Assembly: GCF_018219155.1 (NCBI RefSeq)
Contig: NZ_CP056123.1
Span: 496,001-560,000, forward strand
DNA from: Moritella sp. 24
GTDB lineage: Bacteria; Pseudomonadota; Gammaproteobacteria; Enterobacterales; Moritellaceae
Length of the DNA: 64,000 bases
Direction: 5' to 3'
Shown here: positions 1 to 7,904 of the stretch, piece by piece
Numbering within the stretch: position 1 is the stretch's first letter
How the letters are laid out: the number at the start of each line of letters is the position of its first letter
Program-made: the position numbers and the translations under genes
Notes under the pieces: generated by a model
Database searches by the model: none
The model's input: only the letters and a program-made list of their open reading frames with translations
Told to the model about the DNA's origin: nothing

Positions 1-761
1 TTGGTAGTTTTGTATTAGGTGTCAGTGGTGCATCTGCGCAAAAGGTGAGTACACCTGCTGCGATCACACCGACAGAACAGGTATCTACAAATATAGCCTC
101 ATCAGCGGAACAGCAAGATATTTCACGTCTATTAGCCGCGAAGCTTAACTTTAAAGTGAGCAGTGTGAGCGATAGTGTTATCCCAGGGTTGTTTGAAGTA
201 GTGACTGAGCAAGGTATTTTTTACGTTAATGCCGATGCCTCTAATCTTATTCAGGGTTCGCTTTATCAAGTTGATGAGAACGGCGTTACGGATTTAACAG
301 AACAAGCAATGGGTAAAGTACGTCAACAGGCAATGCAAAAATTTGCTGACGATACGATTAATTACCCTGCTGAAAATGAAAAGTATTCAATCACTGTGTT
401 CACCGATATTAATTGTGGCTACTGCCGTAAGTTACATAACGAAATAGCACAGCTTAATAAATTGGGTGTTAGTGTTAAATACTTAGCCTTCCCACGCGGT
501 GGTTTAAACTCTAAAACGTATCAAGACATGGCTTCTATTTGGTGTGCTGAAAACAGTGCTGAAGCGATGAATAATGCGAAACGTGGTGGTAAAGTTGTAC
601 CTGAAATGTGTACAAATACCGTTGCACAGCAATATGACCTTGGTCGACGTTTAGGGGTGACTGGTACCCCAGCGATTGTCTTTGACAATGGACAAATGCA
701 ACCGGGTTATGTACCTGCTAACCAGCTTATTAGTATTCTAGAAAAGATGGATAAATCTTGA
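1..761 (+). CDS. dsbC: Thiol:disulfide interchange protein DsbC (5' partial)
   Basis: Periplasmic disulfide isomerase that reshuffles wrong disulfides in exported proteins and is kept reduced by DsbD. The reading frame is already open at base 3; the first visible residues are the end of a signal peptide with an ASA cleavage site just before QKVST, so the true start lies upstream. An N-terminal dimerisation region is followed by a thioredoxin fold. The active site CGYC is at about 414-425, the cis-proline motif TGTP lies near the C-terminus, and a second cysteine pair (WCAEN and EMC) matches the structural disulfide of E. coli DsbC. The stop overlaps the recJ start by 3 bases, so the two are probably co-translated, as in the xerD-dsbC-recJ order of relatives. 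The identification is firm; only the 5' end is missing. Confidence 0.95.
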   Translation, partial: GSFVLGVSGASAQKVSTPAAITPTEQVSTNIASSAEQQDISRLLAAKLNFKVSSVSDSVIPGLFEVVTEQGIFYVNADASNLIQGSLYQVDENGVTDLTEQAMGKVRQQAMQKFADDTINYPAENEKYSITVFTDINCGYCRKLHNEIAQLNKLGVSVKYLAFPRGGLNSKTYQDMASIWCAENSAEAMNNAKRGGKVVPEMCTNTVAQQYDLGRRLGVTGTPAIVFDNGQMQPGYVPANQLISILEKMDKS

Positions 762-2488
762 ACAAACAAATTAAACGTCGCGAGAACGTCGATAGTGGCG
801 GCATATCAGCAGCAGTACCTGCGTTATTACGTCAAATTTATGCAAGTCGTGGCGTGAAGACGGATCAAGAATTAGATAAGGGGGCGAAGAACTTATTACG
901 CCCTAATCAGCTTAAAGGCATGAGCGAAGCATGTGCATTATTAGTCACCGCGTTAGAACAAAATCAACGCATTATTATTGTGGGTGATTTTGATGCTGAC
1001 GGCGCAACAAGTACTGCGTTGTCGATGCTTGGTTTCAAAATGTTGGGCTATCGTAATGTTGATTTCTTAGTACCAAACCGTTTTGAATTTGGCTATGGTT
1101 TAAGTCCTGAAATTGTTGATCTTGCCGCGACAAATGGTGCGCAAGTGATCATGACTGTGGATAATGGTATCTCGAGTATTGCGGGTGTTGCTGCGGCAAA
1201 AGCGCTTGGCATCAAAGTGCTCGTGACCGATCACCATCTACCGGGTGCTGAAGCGCCAGATGCTGACGCGATCGTTAACCCTAATCAGCATGGATGTACA
1301 TTTCCAAGTAAAAATTTGGCGGGTGTAGGTGTTGCCTTCTACGTTATGCTGGCATTGCGCGGTGCATTACGTGAGCAAGATTGGTTTGCGAAACAAGGAT
1401 TAGCTGAGCCTAATTTAGCTTGTTTACTGGATATTGTTGCATTAGGTACAGTGGCTGATGTTGTGCCTTTAGATGCAAATAATCGTATTTTGGTGCATCA
1501 AGGTTTACAGCGTATTCGTGCTGATAAATGCCGTCCAGGTATTAAAGCCTTGATCGAAATTGCTAACCGAAATCAAGCGCAACTGTGCGCAAGTGATCTG
1601 GGTTTTGCATTAGGACCTCGATTGAATGCAGCAGGTCGCTTAGATGACATGTCAGTTGGTGTTGCGACGTTATTATGTGAAGACCTCAATAACGCACGTC
1701 GTTTTGCTGGCGAGCTTGATAGCCTTAATGAAGAACGTAAAGAAATTGAAAGTTCGATGCAGCAAGAAGCATTATCGATACTAAAAAGTGTTGATTTTGA
1801 TGCTGGACAAGTTCCTTTTGGTATCTGTTTGTTTCAAGATGATTGGCACCAAGGTGTTGTTGGTTTAGTTGCTTCTCGTATCAAAGAACGCTTCCATCGT
1901 CCGGTTATTGCTTTTGCTGATGCTGGAGAAGGTGAGATCAAGGGCTCGGCACGTTCAATTCCTGGTTTACACTTACGCGATGTTTTAGAGCTGCTTGATA
2001 CTCGAAATCCGGGCATGATTCTTAAGTTTGGTGGTCATGCAATGGCAGCAGGCTTGTCTCTACGCCTTGATTGTTATGAAGAGTTTACAAATCAGTTTAA
2101 TACATTGGTACAAGAGTTGTTAACGGAAGAACAGCTAACTGGTGTGGTATTAAGTGATGGTGAATTACCAAGTTCGGATCTTTCACTGCCAACGGCTGAG
2201 TTAATTAAAGAAGCTGCGCCATGGGGACAAATGTTTCCTGAGCCGATCTTTGATGGTATTTTTAGATTACGCGAACAACGCCTTGTTGGTAAAAAGCATT
2301 TAAAAATGATGCTGGAACCAGAGTTAGGTGGGCCACTCGTTGATGCCATCGCTTTTAATGTTGATTTAGAAGTGTGGCCTGATGCGTCGGTACAAAAAAT
2401 TGAACTTGCTTATAAACTGGATGTAAATGAGTTCCGTGGTAAACGTAGCTTGCAGTTTATGGTTGAGCATTTACAGCCATTACGTTAA
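758..2488 (+). CDS. recJ: Single-stranded-DNA-specific exonuclease RecJ
   Basis: 5'-to-3' single-strand DNA exonuclease acting in RecF-pathway recombination, base-excision repair and mismatch repair. The length of 576 residues matches E. coli RecJ (577). The DHH phosphoesterase motifs are intact: DFDADGATS near residue 77-85, VDNG near 134-137 and the DHH triad near 158-160. LGPRLNAAGRLDD and the DHHA1 glycine motif FGGHAMAAG follow, then an OB-fold C-terminus. The start is TTG at 758, chosen because the N-terminus aligns with the family and the codon overlaps the dsbC stop, which suggests translational coupling. A rare start and tight overlap fit low-level expression of this nuclease. Confidence 0.96.
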   Translation: MNKQIKRRENVDSGGISAAVPALLRQIYASRGVKTDQELDKGAKNLLRPNQLKGMSEACALLVTALEQNQRIIIVGDFDADGATSTALSMLGFKMLGYRNVDFLVPNRFEFGYGLSPEIVDLAATNGAQVIMTVDNGISSIAGVAAAKALGIKVLVTDHHLPGAEAPDADAIVNPNQHGCTFPSKNLAGVGVAFYVMLALRGALREQDWFAKQGLAEPNLACLLDIVALGTVADVVPLDANNRILVHQGLQRIRADKCRPGIKALIEIANRNQAQLCASDLGFALGPRLNAAGRLDDMSVGVATLLCEDLNNARRFAGELDSLNEERKEIESSMQQEALSILKSVDFDAGQVPFGICLFQDDWHQGVVGLVASRIKERFHRPVIAFADAGEGEIKGSARSIPGLHLRDVLELLDTRNPGMILKFGGHAMAAGLSLRLDCYEEFTNQFNTLVQELLTEEQLTGVVLSDGELPSSDLSLPTAELIKEAAPWGQMFPEPIFDGIFRLREQRLVGKKHLKMMLEPELGGPLVDAIAFNVDLEVWPDASVQKIELAYKLDVNEFRGKRSLQFMVEHLQPLR

Positions 2489-2510
2489 TTGTATTTGGAT
2501 TATTTTCGAT

Positions 2511-2552
2511 AGCTAAAGACGATTGAATGTTTAAGTTTAATCGTCTTTAGCT
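2511..2552. terminator. Inverted repeat after recJ, possible terminator
   Basis: A perfect 14-bp inverted repeat (AGCTAAAGACGATT at 2511-2524 and its complement at 2539-2552) with a 14-base loop lies 23 bases after the recJ stop. There is only a weak T-run after it, so it may be a terminator or a message-stabilising hairpin. Confidence 0.5.
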
Positions 2553-2621
2553 ATTGTGATTTTGGCGTTATAGTTATTACCTCTTCTACAGTAATCTTGC
2601 TTTAAGATAAGGATATAGACA

Positions 2622-3035
2622 ATGACTATGCAACGCGTAATGAATAAAATGAAAATTAATGCTCCGAGTATTCCCTGTGGTACGTCACTTGTCGCTGTCG
2701 TTGACTTATTTACTAAGTATAAGATTAATGCCGTGCCTGTTGTGAATTCTGAAAATGAAGTGATTGGTTTTGTCTCAGAGTCTGACTGTATACAAGCGCT
2801 AATTAGTGGCAGCTATCACTGTGATCAACCTGCGATTGTTAACGATGTAATGACGAGTAATGTTGTCAGCGTATCACCACAAGACAATATAATTGATGTC
2901 GCTATTCGTATGACCAAAGATAATTTTAGTATCTATCCTGTTGTTGAAAGTCGCAAGCTGGTGGGTATTATCAGTCGCGGTGATATTCTGAAAGTATTAG
3001 CAGAAAATAATAATCAATGTAGCAAAGTCGGTTAA
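2622..3035 (+). CDS. CBS-domain pair protein
   Basis: A small stand-alone protein of 137 residues made of two CBS domains (about 5-62 and 72-130). CBS pairs bind adenosine nucleotides such as AMP, ATP or S-adenosylmethionine and usually act as sensors. Visible features are the typical VMNKMKINAPSIP opening, the INAVPVVNSENEVIGFVSESD core, and the second-domain DVMTSNVVSVSP and GIISRGDILKVL. No catalytic domain is attached, so its partner is unknown. The start ATG follows AAGGA at the proper distance. It stands alone between two hairpins and is probably a single-gene unit. The function is not known beyond the domain call. Confidence 0.85.
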   Translation: MTMQRVMNKMKINAPSIPCGTSLVAVVDLFTKYKINAVPVVNSENEVIGFVSESDCIQALISGSYHCDQPAIVNDVMTSNVVSVSPQDNIIDVAIRMTKDNFSIYPVVESRKLVGIISRGDILKVLAENNNQCSKVG

Positions 3036-3060
3036 GTCTTCCGGTGCTATTACCATGTAA

Positions 3061-3086
3061 AGCCACGCTCAATTTGCGTGGTTTTT
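3061..3086 (+). terminator. Rho-independent terminator of the CBS gene
   Basis: CCACGC at 3063-3068 pairs with GCGTGG at 3076-3081 around a 7-base loop, followed directly by TTTTT. It ends the CBS-protein transcript. Confidence 0.8.
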
Positions 3087-3244
3087 GACTAAATTATTTC
3101 TGCATATCTCCCCCAGTTTTTATTTATTCTCATTTATTTGCTTATATTATCGATTAATTTGCTATTTTCTTAATCTTCCTCTATTTATCCTCTAGTGAAT
3201 TCGGTAAAATTTGCTGTTGCGTAAAATCCCATAGTTAGAACAAT

Positions 3245-3332
3245 ATACTTAGCTGAATGTTGAGCTGAATATCCTTATTTGATGTTCGTCATATCATGCT
3301 AAGTACAATATCTTTAGCAAGTTGCTAAGTAT
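3245..3332. repeat. GCTAAGTA repeats in the prfB leader
   Basis: The 266 bases between the CBS terminator and prfB hold no gene. Just upstream of prfB the octamer GCTAAGTA occurs twice directly (3298-3305, 3324-3331) and once inverted (3246-3253). TTAGCAA-G-TTGCTAA at 3314-3328 forms a small hairpin. These could be a regulator site or part of the prfB promoter and leader; no known factor is recognised. Confidence 0.4.
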
Positions 3333-3352
3333 AACCAAAATAGAGCAGAATC

Positions 3353-4451
3353 ATGTTTGAAGTAAATCCAGTATTAAATAAATTAAAGGAGCTAGGCGAA
3401 CGCGCTGAGCTGCTTCGGGGGTACCTTTGACTACGATGCCAGTAAAGAGCGTCTAGAAGAGGTAACTGCGGAATTAGAGTCATCAGAAGTATGGAATGAT
3501 CCTAAGCGAGCACAAGAATTAGGTAAGGAACGCGCGTCATTAGAATTGGTTGTAAAAACGATTGATGATCTAGGCACGGGTTGTGATGATGTTGAAGGCT
3601 TGGTTGAACTGGCAGTTGAAGCTGAAGACGAAGAAACATTTGCAGAAGCTGAACATGAAATTATCGGTTTGGAAGCACAGCTTGCTAAGCTTGAGTTTCG
3701 TCGTATGTTTTCTGGCAAACAAGATTCAAATGATTGCTACCTTGATATCCAATCTGGCTCAGGCGGTACTGAAGCTCAGGATTGGGCAAACATGCTACTA
3801 CGTATGTTCTTACGATGGGGTGAGGCACACAAATTTAAAGTTGATCTGATCGAAGTATCAGACGGCGATGTAGCCGGAATCAAAGGTGCGACTATCCGTT
3901 TGGGTGGTGAGTACGCTTATGGTTGGTTACGTACCGAAACGGGTGTTCACCGTTTAGTGCGTAAATCACCATTTGATTCAAGTGGCCGTCGTCATACATC
4001 ATTTGCCTCTGTATTTGTATATCCAGAGATTGATGACAGCATTGAGATTGATTTAAATCCATCGGACTTACGTATTGATGTATACCGTGCTTCTGGCGCG
4101 GGTGGTCAGCACGTAAATACAACAGAATCAGCGGTACGTATTACTCACTTACCAACCAATCTTGTTGTACAATGCCAGAATGATCGCTCTCAGCATAAGA
4201 ATAAAGATGCAGCGATGAAACAAATGCGAGCGAAATTGTTTGAGTATGAAATGCAAAAACAAAACGCTGAAAAACAAATCGCAGAAGACGCTAAGTCAGA
4301 TATCGGTTGGGGCAGTCAGATCCGTTCATACGTTCTGGATGACTCACGCGTAAAAGATTTACGTACTGGTGTTGAAACACGCAACACACAAGCCGTTTTA
4401 GACGGTGATTTAGACAAATTTATTGAAGCCAGCCTGAAATCAGGCCTGTAA
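3353..4451 (+). CDS. prfB: Peptide chain release factor 2 (programmed +1 frameshift)
   Basis: RF2 ends translation at UGA and UAA codons on the ribosome. The gene is read as 3353-3427 joined to 3429-4451: codon 26 is an in-frame TGA, and a +1 shift on CTT-T moves the ribosome into the long frame. The joined protein is 365 residues, the same length as E. coli RF2. The stop-codon recognition tripeptide SPF lies in [12 protein letters not shown], and the catalytic GGQ lies in [15 protein letters not shown]. The residue at 246 is Ala, as in most bacteria, rather than the Thr of E. coli K-12. lysS follows 17 bases downstream, the classic prfB-lysS operon. A search that ignores the frameshift would call a truncated gene starting at 3546. 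Confidence 0.97.
3416..3430 (+). promoter_or_regulatory. RF2 autoregulatory +1 frameshift site
   Basis: The site has a Shine-Dalgarno-like GGGGG (3417-3421), a 3-base spacer TAC, then the slippery CTT (3425-3427) and in-frame TGA (3428-3430), followed by C. This is the known RF2 arrangement: when RF2 is scarce the ribosome stalls at the poor UGA-C context and shifts +1, making more RF2. Here the base before the G-run is C where E. coli has A. Confidence 0.95.
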
Positions 4452-4468
4452 AAAAATAGGGTTAAACA

Positions 4469-5977
4469 ATGACTGAACAGTTACAAGATGAAAACAAACT
4501 GATTGCAGAACGTCGCGCGAAACTAGATCATATCCGCACAAACTGTAAAGCAAATGGCCACCCTAATGACTTCCGCGTAAAACATAAGTCGGCAGATTTA
4601 CAGGCTGAATTTGGCGAAAAGTCAAAAGAAGAGCTGATTGAAATGCAGCACGTGGTAAGCATCGCAGGCCGTATCATGGCTAAACGTGGTCCTTTCCTTG
4701 CTATCCAAGATACAACGGGTCGTATTCAAGCATACGCTGCAAAAGATGTGCAAAAAGCACAAAAAGCAGAGCTTGGCGGTCTAGATATCGGTGATATCGT
4801 TGGTATTACTGGTGCGCTTAACAAGTCTGGTAAAGGCGATCTTTACGTTGAAATGACAGAATATGTGCTACTAACTAAAGCACTACGTCCATTACCAGAA
4901 AAATTCCACGGTCTAACTGACCAAGAAATGCGTTACCGTCAACGTTATGTTGATCTTATTGTAAATGCTGAATCGCGTAATGCATTCATCGTTCGTTCTA
5001 AGCTAGTAACAGCTATCCGTAACTTCATGGTATCAAAAGATTACATGGAAGTTGAAACGCCAATGATGCATGTGATCCCTGGTGGCGCAACAGCGCGTCC
5101 ATTTATCACGCACCATAACGCACTTGATCAAGAAATGTATCTACGTGTAGCACCTGAACTATACCTTAAGCGTTTAGTTGTTGGTGGTTTTGATCGTGTA
5201 TTCGAAATCAACCGTAACTTCCGTAACGAAGGTCTATCACCGCGTCACAACCCTGAATTCACTATGATGGAATTCTACCAAGCTTACGCTGATTATAATG
5301 ATCTTATGGATTTCACTGAAGAAATGCTAAGTACTGTAGCGGTTGAAGTGTTAGGTGCTACATCTATGCCTTACGGTGATGAGACTGTTGAATTTGGTGG
5401 TAAATACACACGTATTAGCATGCTAGATGCAATCAAACAGTACAACCCTGAGCACGAAGTTATTCAAGCGTTGACTAATGAAGGTGTTCAAGATCGTGAA
5501 TTAATGGTTTCTATTGCTAAATCATTAAACATGACTGTTGAGAAATTCTGGACTTGTGGTCAATTACTGGAAGAGATCTTTGGTGAAACTGCTGAACCAC
5601 AACTGATTCAGCCTACATTCATCACTGGCTACCCAGCTGATATTTCGCCACTAGCACGTCGTAGCGATGACAACCCATTCTTCACTGACCGTTTTGAGTT
5701 CTTCATCGGCGGCCGTGAAGTTGCAAATGGTTTCTCTGAGCTTAACGATGCGCAAGATCAAGACGAACGTTTCAAAGCACAAGTAAACGCGAAAGATGCG
5801 GGTGATGATGAAGCGATGTACTACGATGCAGATTACATCACTGCACTAGAACATGGTTTACCGCCAACAGCAGGTCAAGGTATTGGTATCGACCGTCTAG
5901 CTATGTTATTTACGAATACACATACTATCCGTGACGTTATCCTATTCCCTGCTATGCGTCCGCAAGCAAATAGCTAA
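4469..5977 (+). CDS. lysS: Lysyl-tRNA synthetase, class II
   Basis: Charges tRNA-Lys with lysine in the cytoplasm. The protein has 502 residues against about 505 in E. coli. The N-terminal OB-fold anticodon-binding domain (about 55-150) includes [15 protein letters not shown]. Class II motif 2 is [21 protein letters not shown], and motif 3 is [10 protein letters not shown] near the C-terminus. The start ATG comes 17 bases after the prfB stop, with AGGGTT as a weak ribosome site, so the two genes are probably co-transcribed. A strong hairpin follows. Nothing unusual is seen. Confidence 0.98.
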   Translation: MTEQLQDENKLIAERRAKLDHIRTNCKANGHPNDFRVKHKSADLQAEFGEKSKEELIEMQHVVSIAGRIMAKRGPFLAIQDTTGRIQAYAAKDVQKAQKAELGGLDIGDIVGITGALNKSGKGDLYVEMTEYVLLTKALRPLPEKFHGLTDQEMRYRQRYVDLIVNAESRNAFIVRSKLVTAIRNFMVSKDYMEVETPMMHVIPGGATARPFITHHNALDQEMYLRVAPELYLKRLVVGGFDRVFEINRNFRNEGLSPRHNPEFTMMEFYQAYADYNDLMDFTEEMLSTVAVEVLGATSMPYGDETVEFGGKYTRISMLDAIKQYNPEHEVIQALTNEGVQDRELMVSIAKSLNMTVEKFWTCGQLLEEIFGETAEPQLIQPTFITGYPADISPLARRSDDNPFFTDRFEFFIGGREVANGFSELNDAQDQDERFKAQVNAKDAGDDEAMYYDADYITALEHGLPPTAGQGIGIDRLAMLFTNTHTIRDVILFPAMRPQANS

Positions 5978-5990
5978 TTAGTTGTTATCT

Positions 5991-6012
5991 GCGAGCTATT
6001 TAATTAGCTCGC
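5991..6012. terminator. Hairpin after lysS
   Basis: GCGAGCTA at 5991-5998 pairs with TAGCTCGC at 6005-6012 around a 6-base loop. It has no T-run of its own and lies just before the stronger terminator at 6028. Confidence 0.5.
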
Positions 6013-6027
6013 ATAATTAACGATAGT

Positions 6028-6066
6028 AAAAAGGCAGTCACGTAATGTGTCTGCCTTTTTTATTTT
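6028..6066. terminator. Bidirectional terminator between lysS and ygfZ
   Basis: AAAAAGGCAG at 6028-6037 pairs with CTGCCTTTTT at 6051-6060, and an inner CAC/GTG extends the stem. A-run and T-run flank it, so it can stop both the rightward prfB-lysS and the leftward ygfZ transcripts. Confidence 0.85.
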
Positions 6067-6111
6067 CTATCTTATTACCTATACACTCTATTGCACTGGC
6101 ATATTTGTTAA

Positions 6112-7098
6112 TTAATCTACTTCTACTAATGAATAAGGCAATGGCATGAAGGCTAATGTTGATTCGTTATCGGTAATTTTAAACACGCTATCTGCTTCAA
6201 GGTTATTTGGCATAACACTCGAAATGATTTGCACGCCATCGCTATAACGGTAGCTTAAGTTTACTTTACCGCTACTACGCCAGTTCTCACCCAGTTGTAA
6301 TTCAATATTATCACCACTGTTTACGTCAGTCGCTGTCGCGCCAGTTAAGATCGCCATCGCACGTTTGTTGGTACCACGGTATTTAGCGCGAGCGACAGTT
6401 TCTTGTCCTGTGTAGCAACCTTTCTTAAAGCTAATGCCATCATATGCTTGTAGATTGAATGCTTGTGGGATCTGTACGTTACTCATTTCAGCACTCACAA
6501 TCGGTGCTGCTGCTAAGATATCAAGGGCATCCCAGAATGAACCATCATCGGTTGCAGCTTCAGCTAAGTGTTGGCTGATCTGTTGTAGCGAGGCATCACT
6601 TTTTTGTAATAACACTAAGAAGCGCGGGGTTTCACCAATAAGTCGCATCACAAAACCATTCGGTAAATGAGTAACAGCTTCTTCGCCTAACGTAATTGCA
6701 AAAGTCTTATTCAACCACTGCTCTGCTTGTTCGCCAGCGACACCGTAAAGGTTACAAAATGCAGAGGCATCGGTGAGTTCTACTTTTGAGAATACCGCGT
6801 ATTTTTTTAGTTCAGGCTGGGTGATCGCTAATGCGTCTTTACGCATGATGAAATAAAACGAATTGCCTTTTTTAGCAACTTGGAATGTTGACCATAGTTT
6901 GCCCTTGGGATCGCAATGACCACCCCAAGTTGTTTGTTGATCTTCTAAACCAACCAGATCACAGGTTAATTGACCTTGTAAGTAACTTAAACGCTGCTCA
7001 CCCGTTGCCGTCATTAATCCCCATTGTGATAATTCGCTTACGATCACATTTGGTAATGTATCGGTTGATGATAGGGTCAGTTTATTAAATTGCGTCAT
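6112..7098 (-). CDS. ygfZ: tRNA-modifying, folate-binding protein YgfZ
   Basis: Tetrahydrofolate-binding protein of the GcvT-like fold that helps make or repair some Fe-S enzymes, including MiaB in tRNA methylthiolation. The length of 328 residues matches the family. The YgfZ signature with its functional cysteine, KGCYTGQETVARAKYRG, is present at about residues 226-242. N-terminal LSYLQGQLTCDL fits the folate-binding half. It is divergent from sdhE with a 120-base gap that must hold both promoters. The sdhE neighbour, needed for flavinylation of succinate dehydrogenase, is the same as in E. coli. Confidence 0.95.
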   Translation of the reverse strand: MTQFNKLTLSSTDTLPNVIVSELSQWGLMTATGEQRLSYLQGQLTCDLVGLEDQQTTWGGHCDPKGKLWSTFQVAKKGNSFYFIMRKDALAITQPELKKYAVFSKVELTDASAFCNLYGVAGEQAEQWLNKTFAITLGEEAVTHLPNGFVMRLIGETPRFLVLLQKSDASLQQISQHLAEAATDDGSFWDALDILAAAPIVSAEMSNVQIPQAFNLQAYDGISFKKGCYTGQETVARAKYRGTNKRAMAILTGATATDVNSGDNIELQLGENWRSSGKVNLSYRYSDGVQIISSVMPNNLEADSVFKITDNESTLAFMPLPYSLVEVD

Positions 7099-7218
7099 AA
7101 TTTACTCTTCTCTGGCTTGTTTTCTCTATGGTAGAGTGAACGCAGGCGTTTGTCTTTAGAAGATCTTATTTATTTTTATGATAGAATAATTATATGGATA
7201 GCAGGATAAGGGAAAAAA

Positions 7219-7470
7219 ATGACTAAGTTAGATTCAAAAGCACGTTTACGTTGGGCTTGTCGTCGTGGCATGCTTGAATTAGATGTATTATTTCGTCCGT
7301 TTGTGGATGAAGCTTATGATGATTTATCAGACGAAGATAAATTTATTTTTCAACGCTTGTTAGAAGGCGAAGATCCACAATTATTTGCTTGGGCAATGGG
7401 CCATGAAAAGTGTGAAGATCCAGAATTAGCCTACATGATGGATAAAATTGTCTCAAGAGTTAAAGTGTAG
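7219..7470 (+). CDS. sdhE: FAD assembly factor SdhE
   Basis: Small cytoplasmic protein (83 residues) that promotes covalent attachment of FAD to SdhA and related flavoproteins. The conserved RGxxE motif is visible in CRRGMLELD near residues 15-23, followed by the all-helical FVDEAYDDLSDEDK core and the WAMGH motif. The ATG lies after AAGGGA. The next gene, ygfX, starts inside its 3' end (23-base overlap), which matches the ygfY-ygfX pair of E. coli. Confidence 0.95.
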   Translation: MTKLDSKARLRWACRRGMLELDVLFRPFVDEAYDDLSDEDKFIFQRLLEGEDPQLFAWAMGHEKCEDPELAYMMDKIVSRVKV

Positions 7471-7861
7471 CGTCACGTTACGTCCATCTAAATACTGGTT
7501 GTTACTGTGTATAACGATACATAGTGGTGTACTTGGTTTGCTGCTTACTTGGCTAACCCTTATACCTTTACAATTGGTTTATTCCGTAGTCATTATTGCT
7601 TTGTGTTTTTATCACTGTCGGCAGCATTGGCTACGCCGTCCTCGTTTTATCTATTTTACCAATGGTTATATTCAATTTGATACGGGTGGAGAGTTATTCG
7701 CCATTAACCAATATTCACGTAGTGCCGACCTTTTTATTCAATTGAGTTATTCTAGTTTGAACAAACAATGTCGCCAGTCTCAGTCGTTATATATTATGCG
7801 AGATGCCATTGACGATATTGATTATCGTCGTTTAGTGCGCACCATCAAAATATTAAACTAA
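7448..7861 (+). CDS. ygfX: YgfX (CptA-like) inner-membrane protein
   Basis: About 137 residues with two adjacent membrane segments (about 18-34 and 40-57), then a soluble tail with YFTNGYIQFDTGG. In E. coli this protein, also called CptA, is a membrane protein that interacts with FtsZ and MreB and was described as a toxin of the SdhE pair; that toxin role is debated. The best start is TTG at 7448, which overlaps sdhE by 23 bases. No ATG lies before the first membrane segment, so the start is uncertain. The assignment rests on topology and position. Confidence 0.75.
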   Translation: MSQELKCSVTLRPSKYWLLLCITIHSGVLGLLLTWLTLIPLQLVYSVVIIALCFYHCRQHWLRRPRFIYFTNGYIQFDTGGELFAINQYSRSADLFIQLSYSSLNKQCRQSQSLYIMRDAIDDIDYRRLVRTIKILN

Positions 7862-7904
7862 ACAGCATAACCGCAACAACTTCATTTTTGATTAAGAGTG
7901 ATAA

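Noticed and set aside
3546-4451. prfB as a 301-residue gene starting at 3546
   Set aside because: It would lose the RF2 N-terminal domain. The frameshift site at 3425-3430 joins the real start at 3353.
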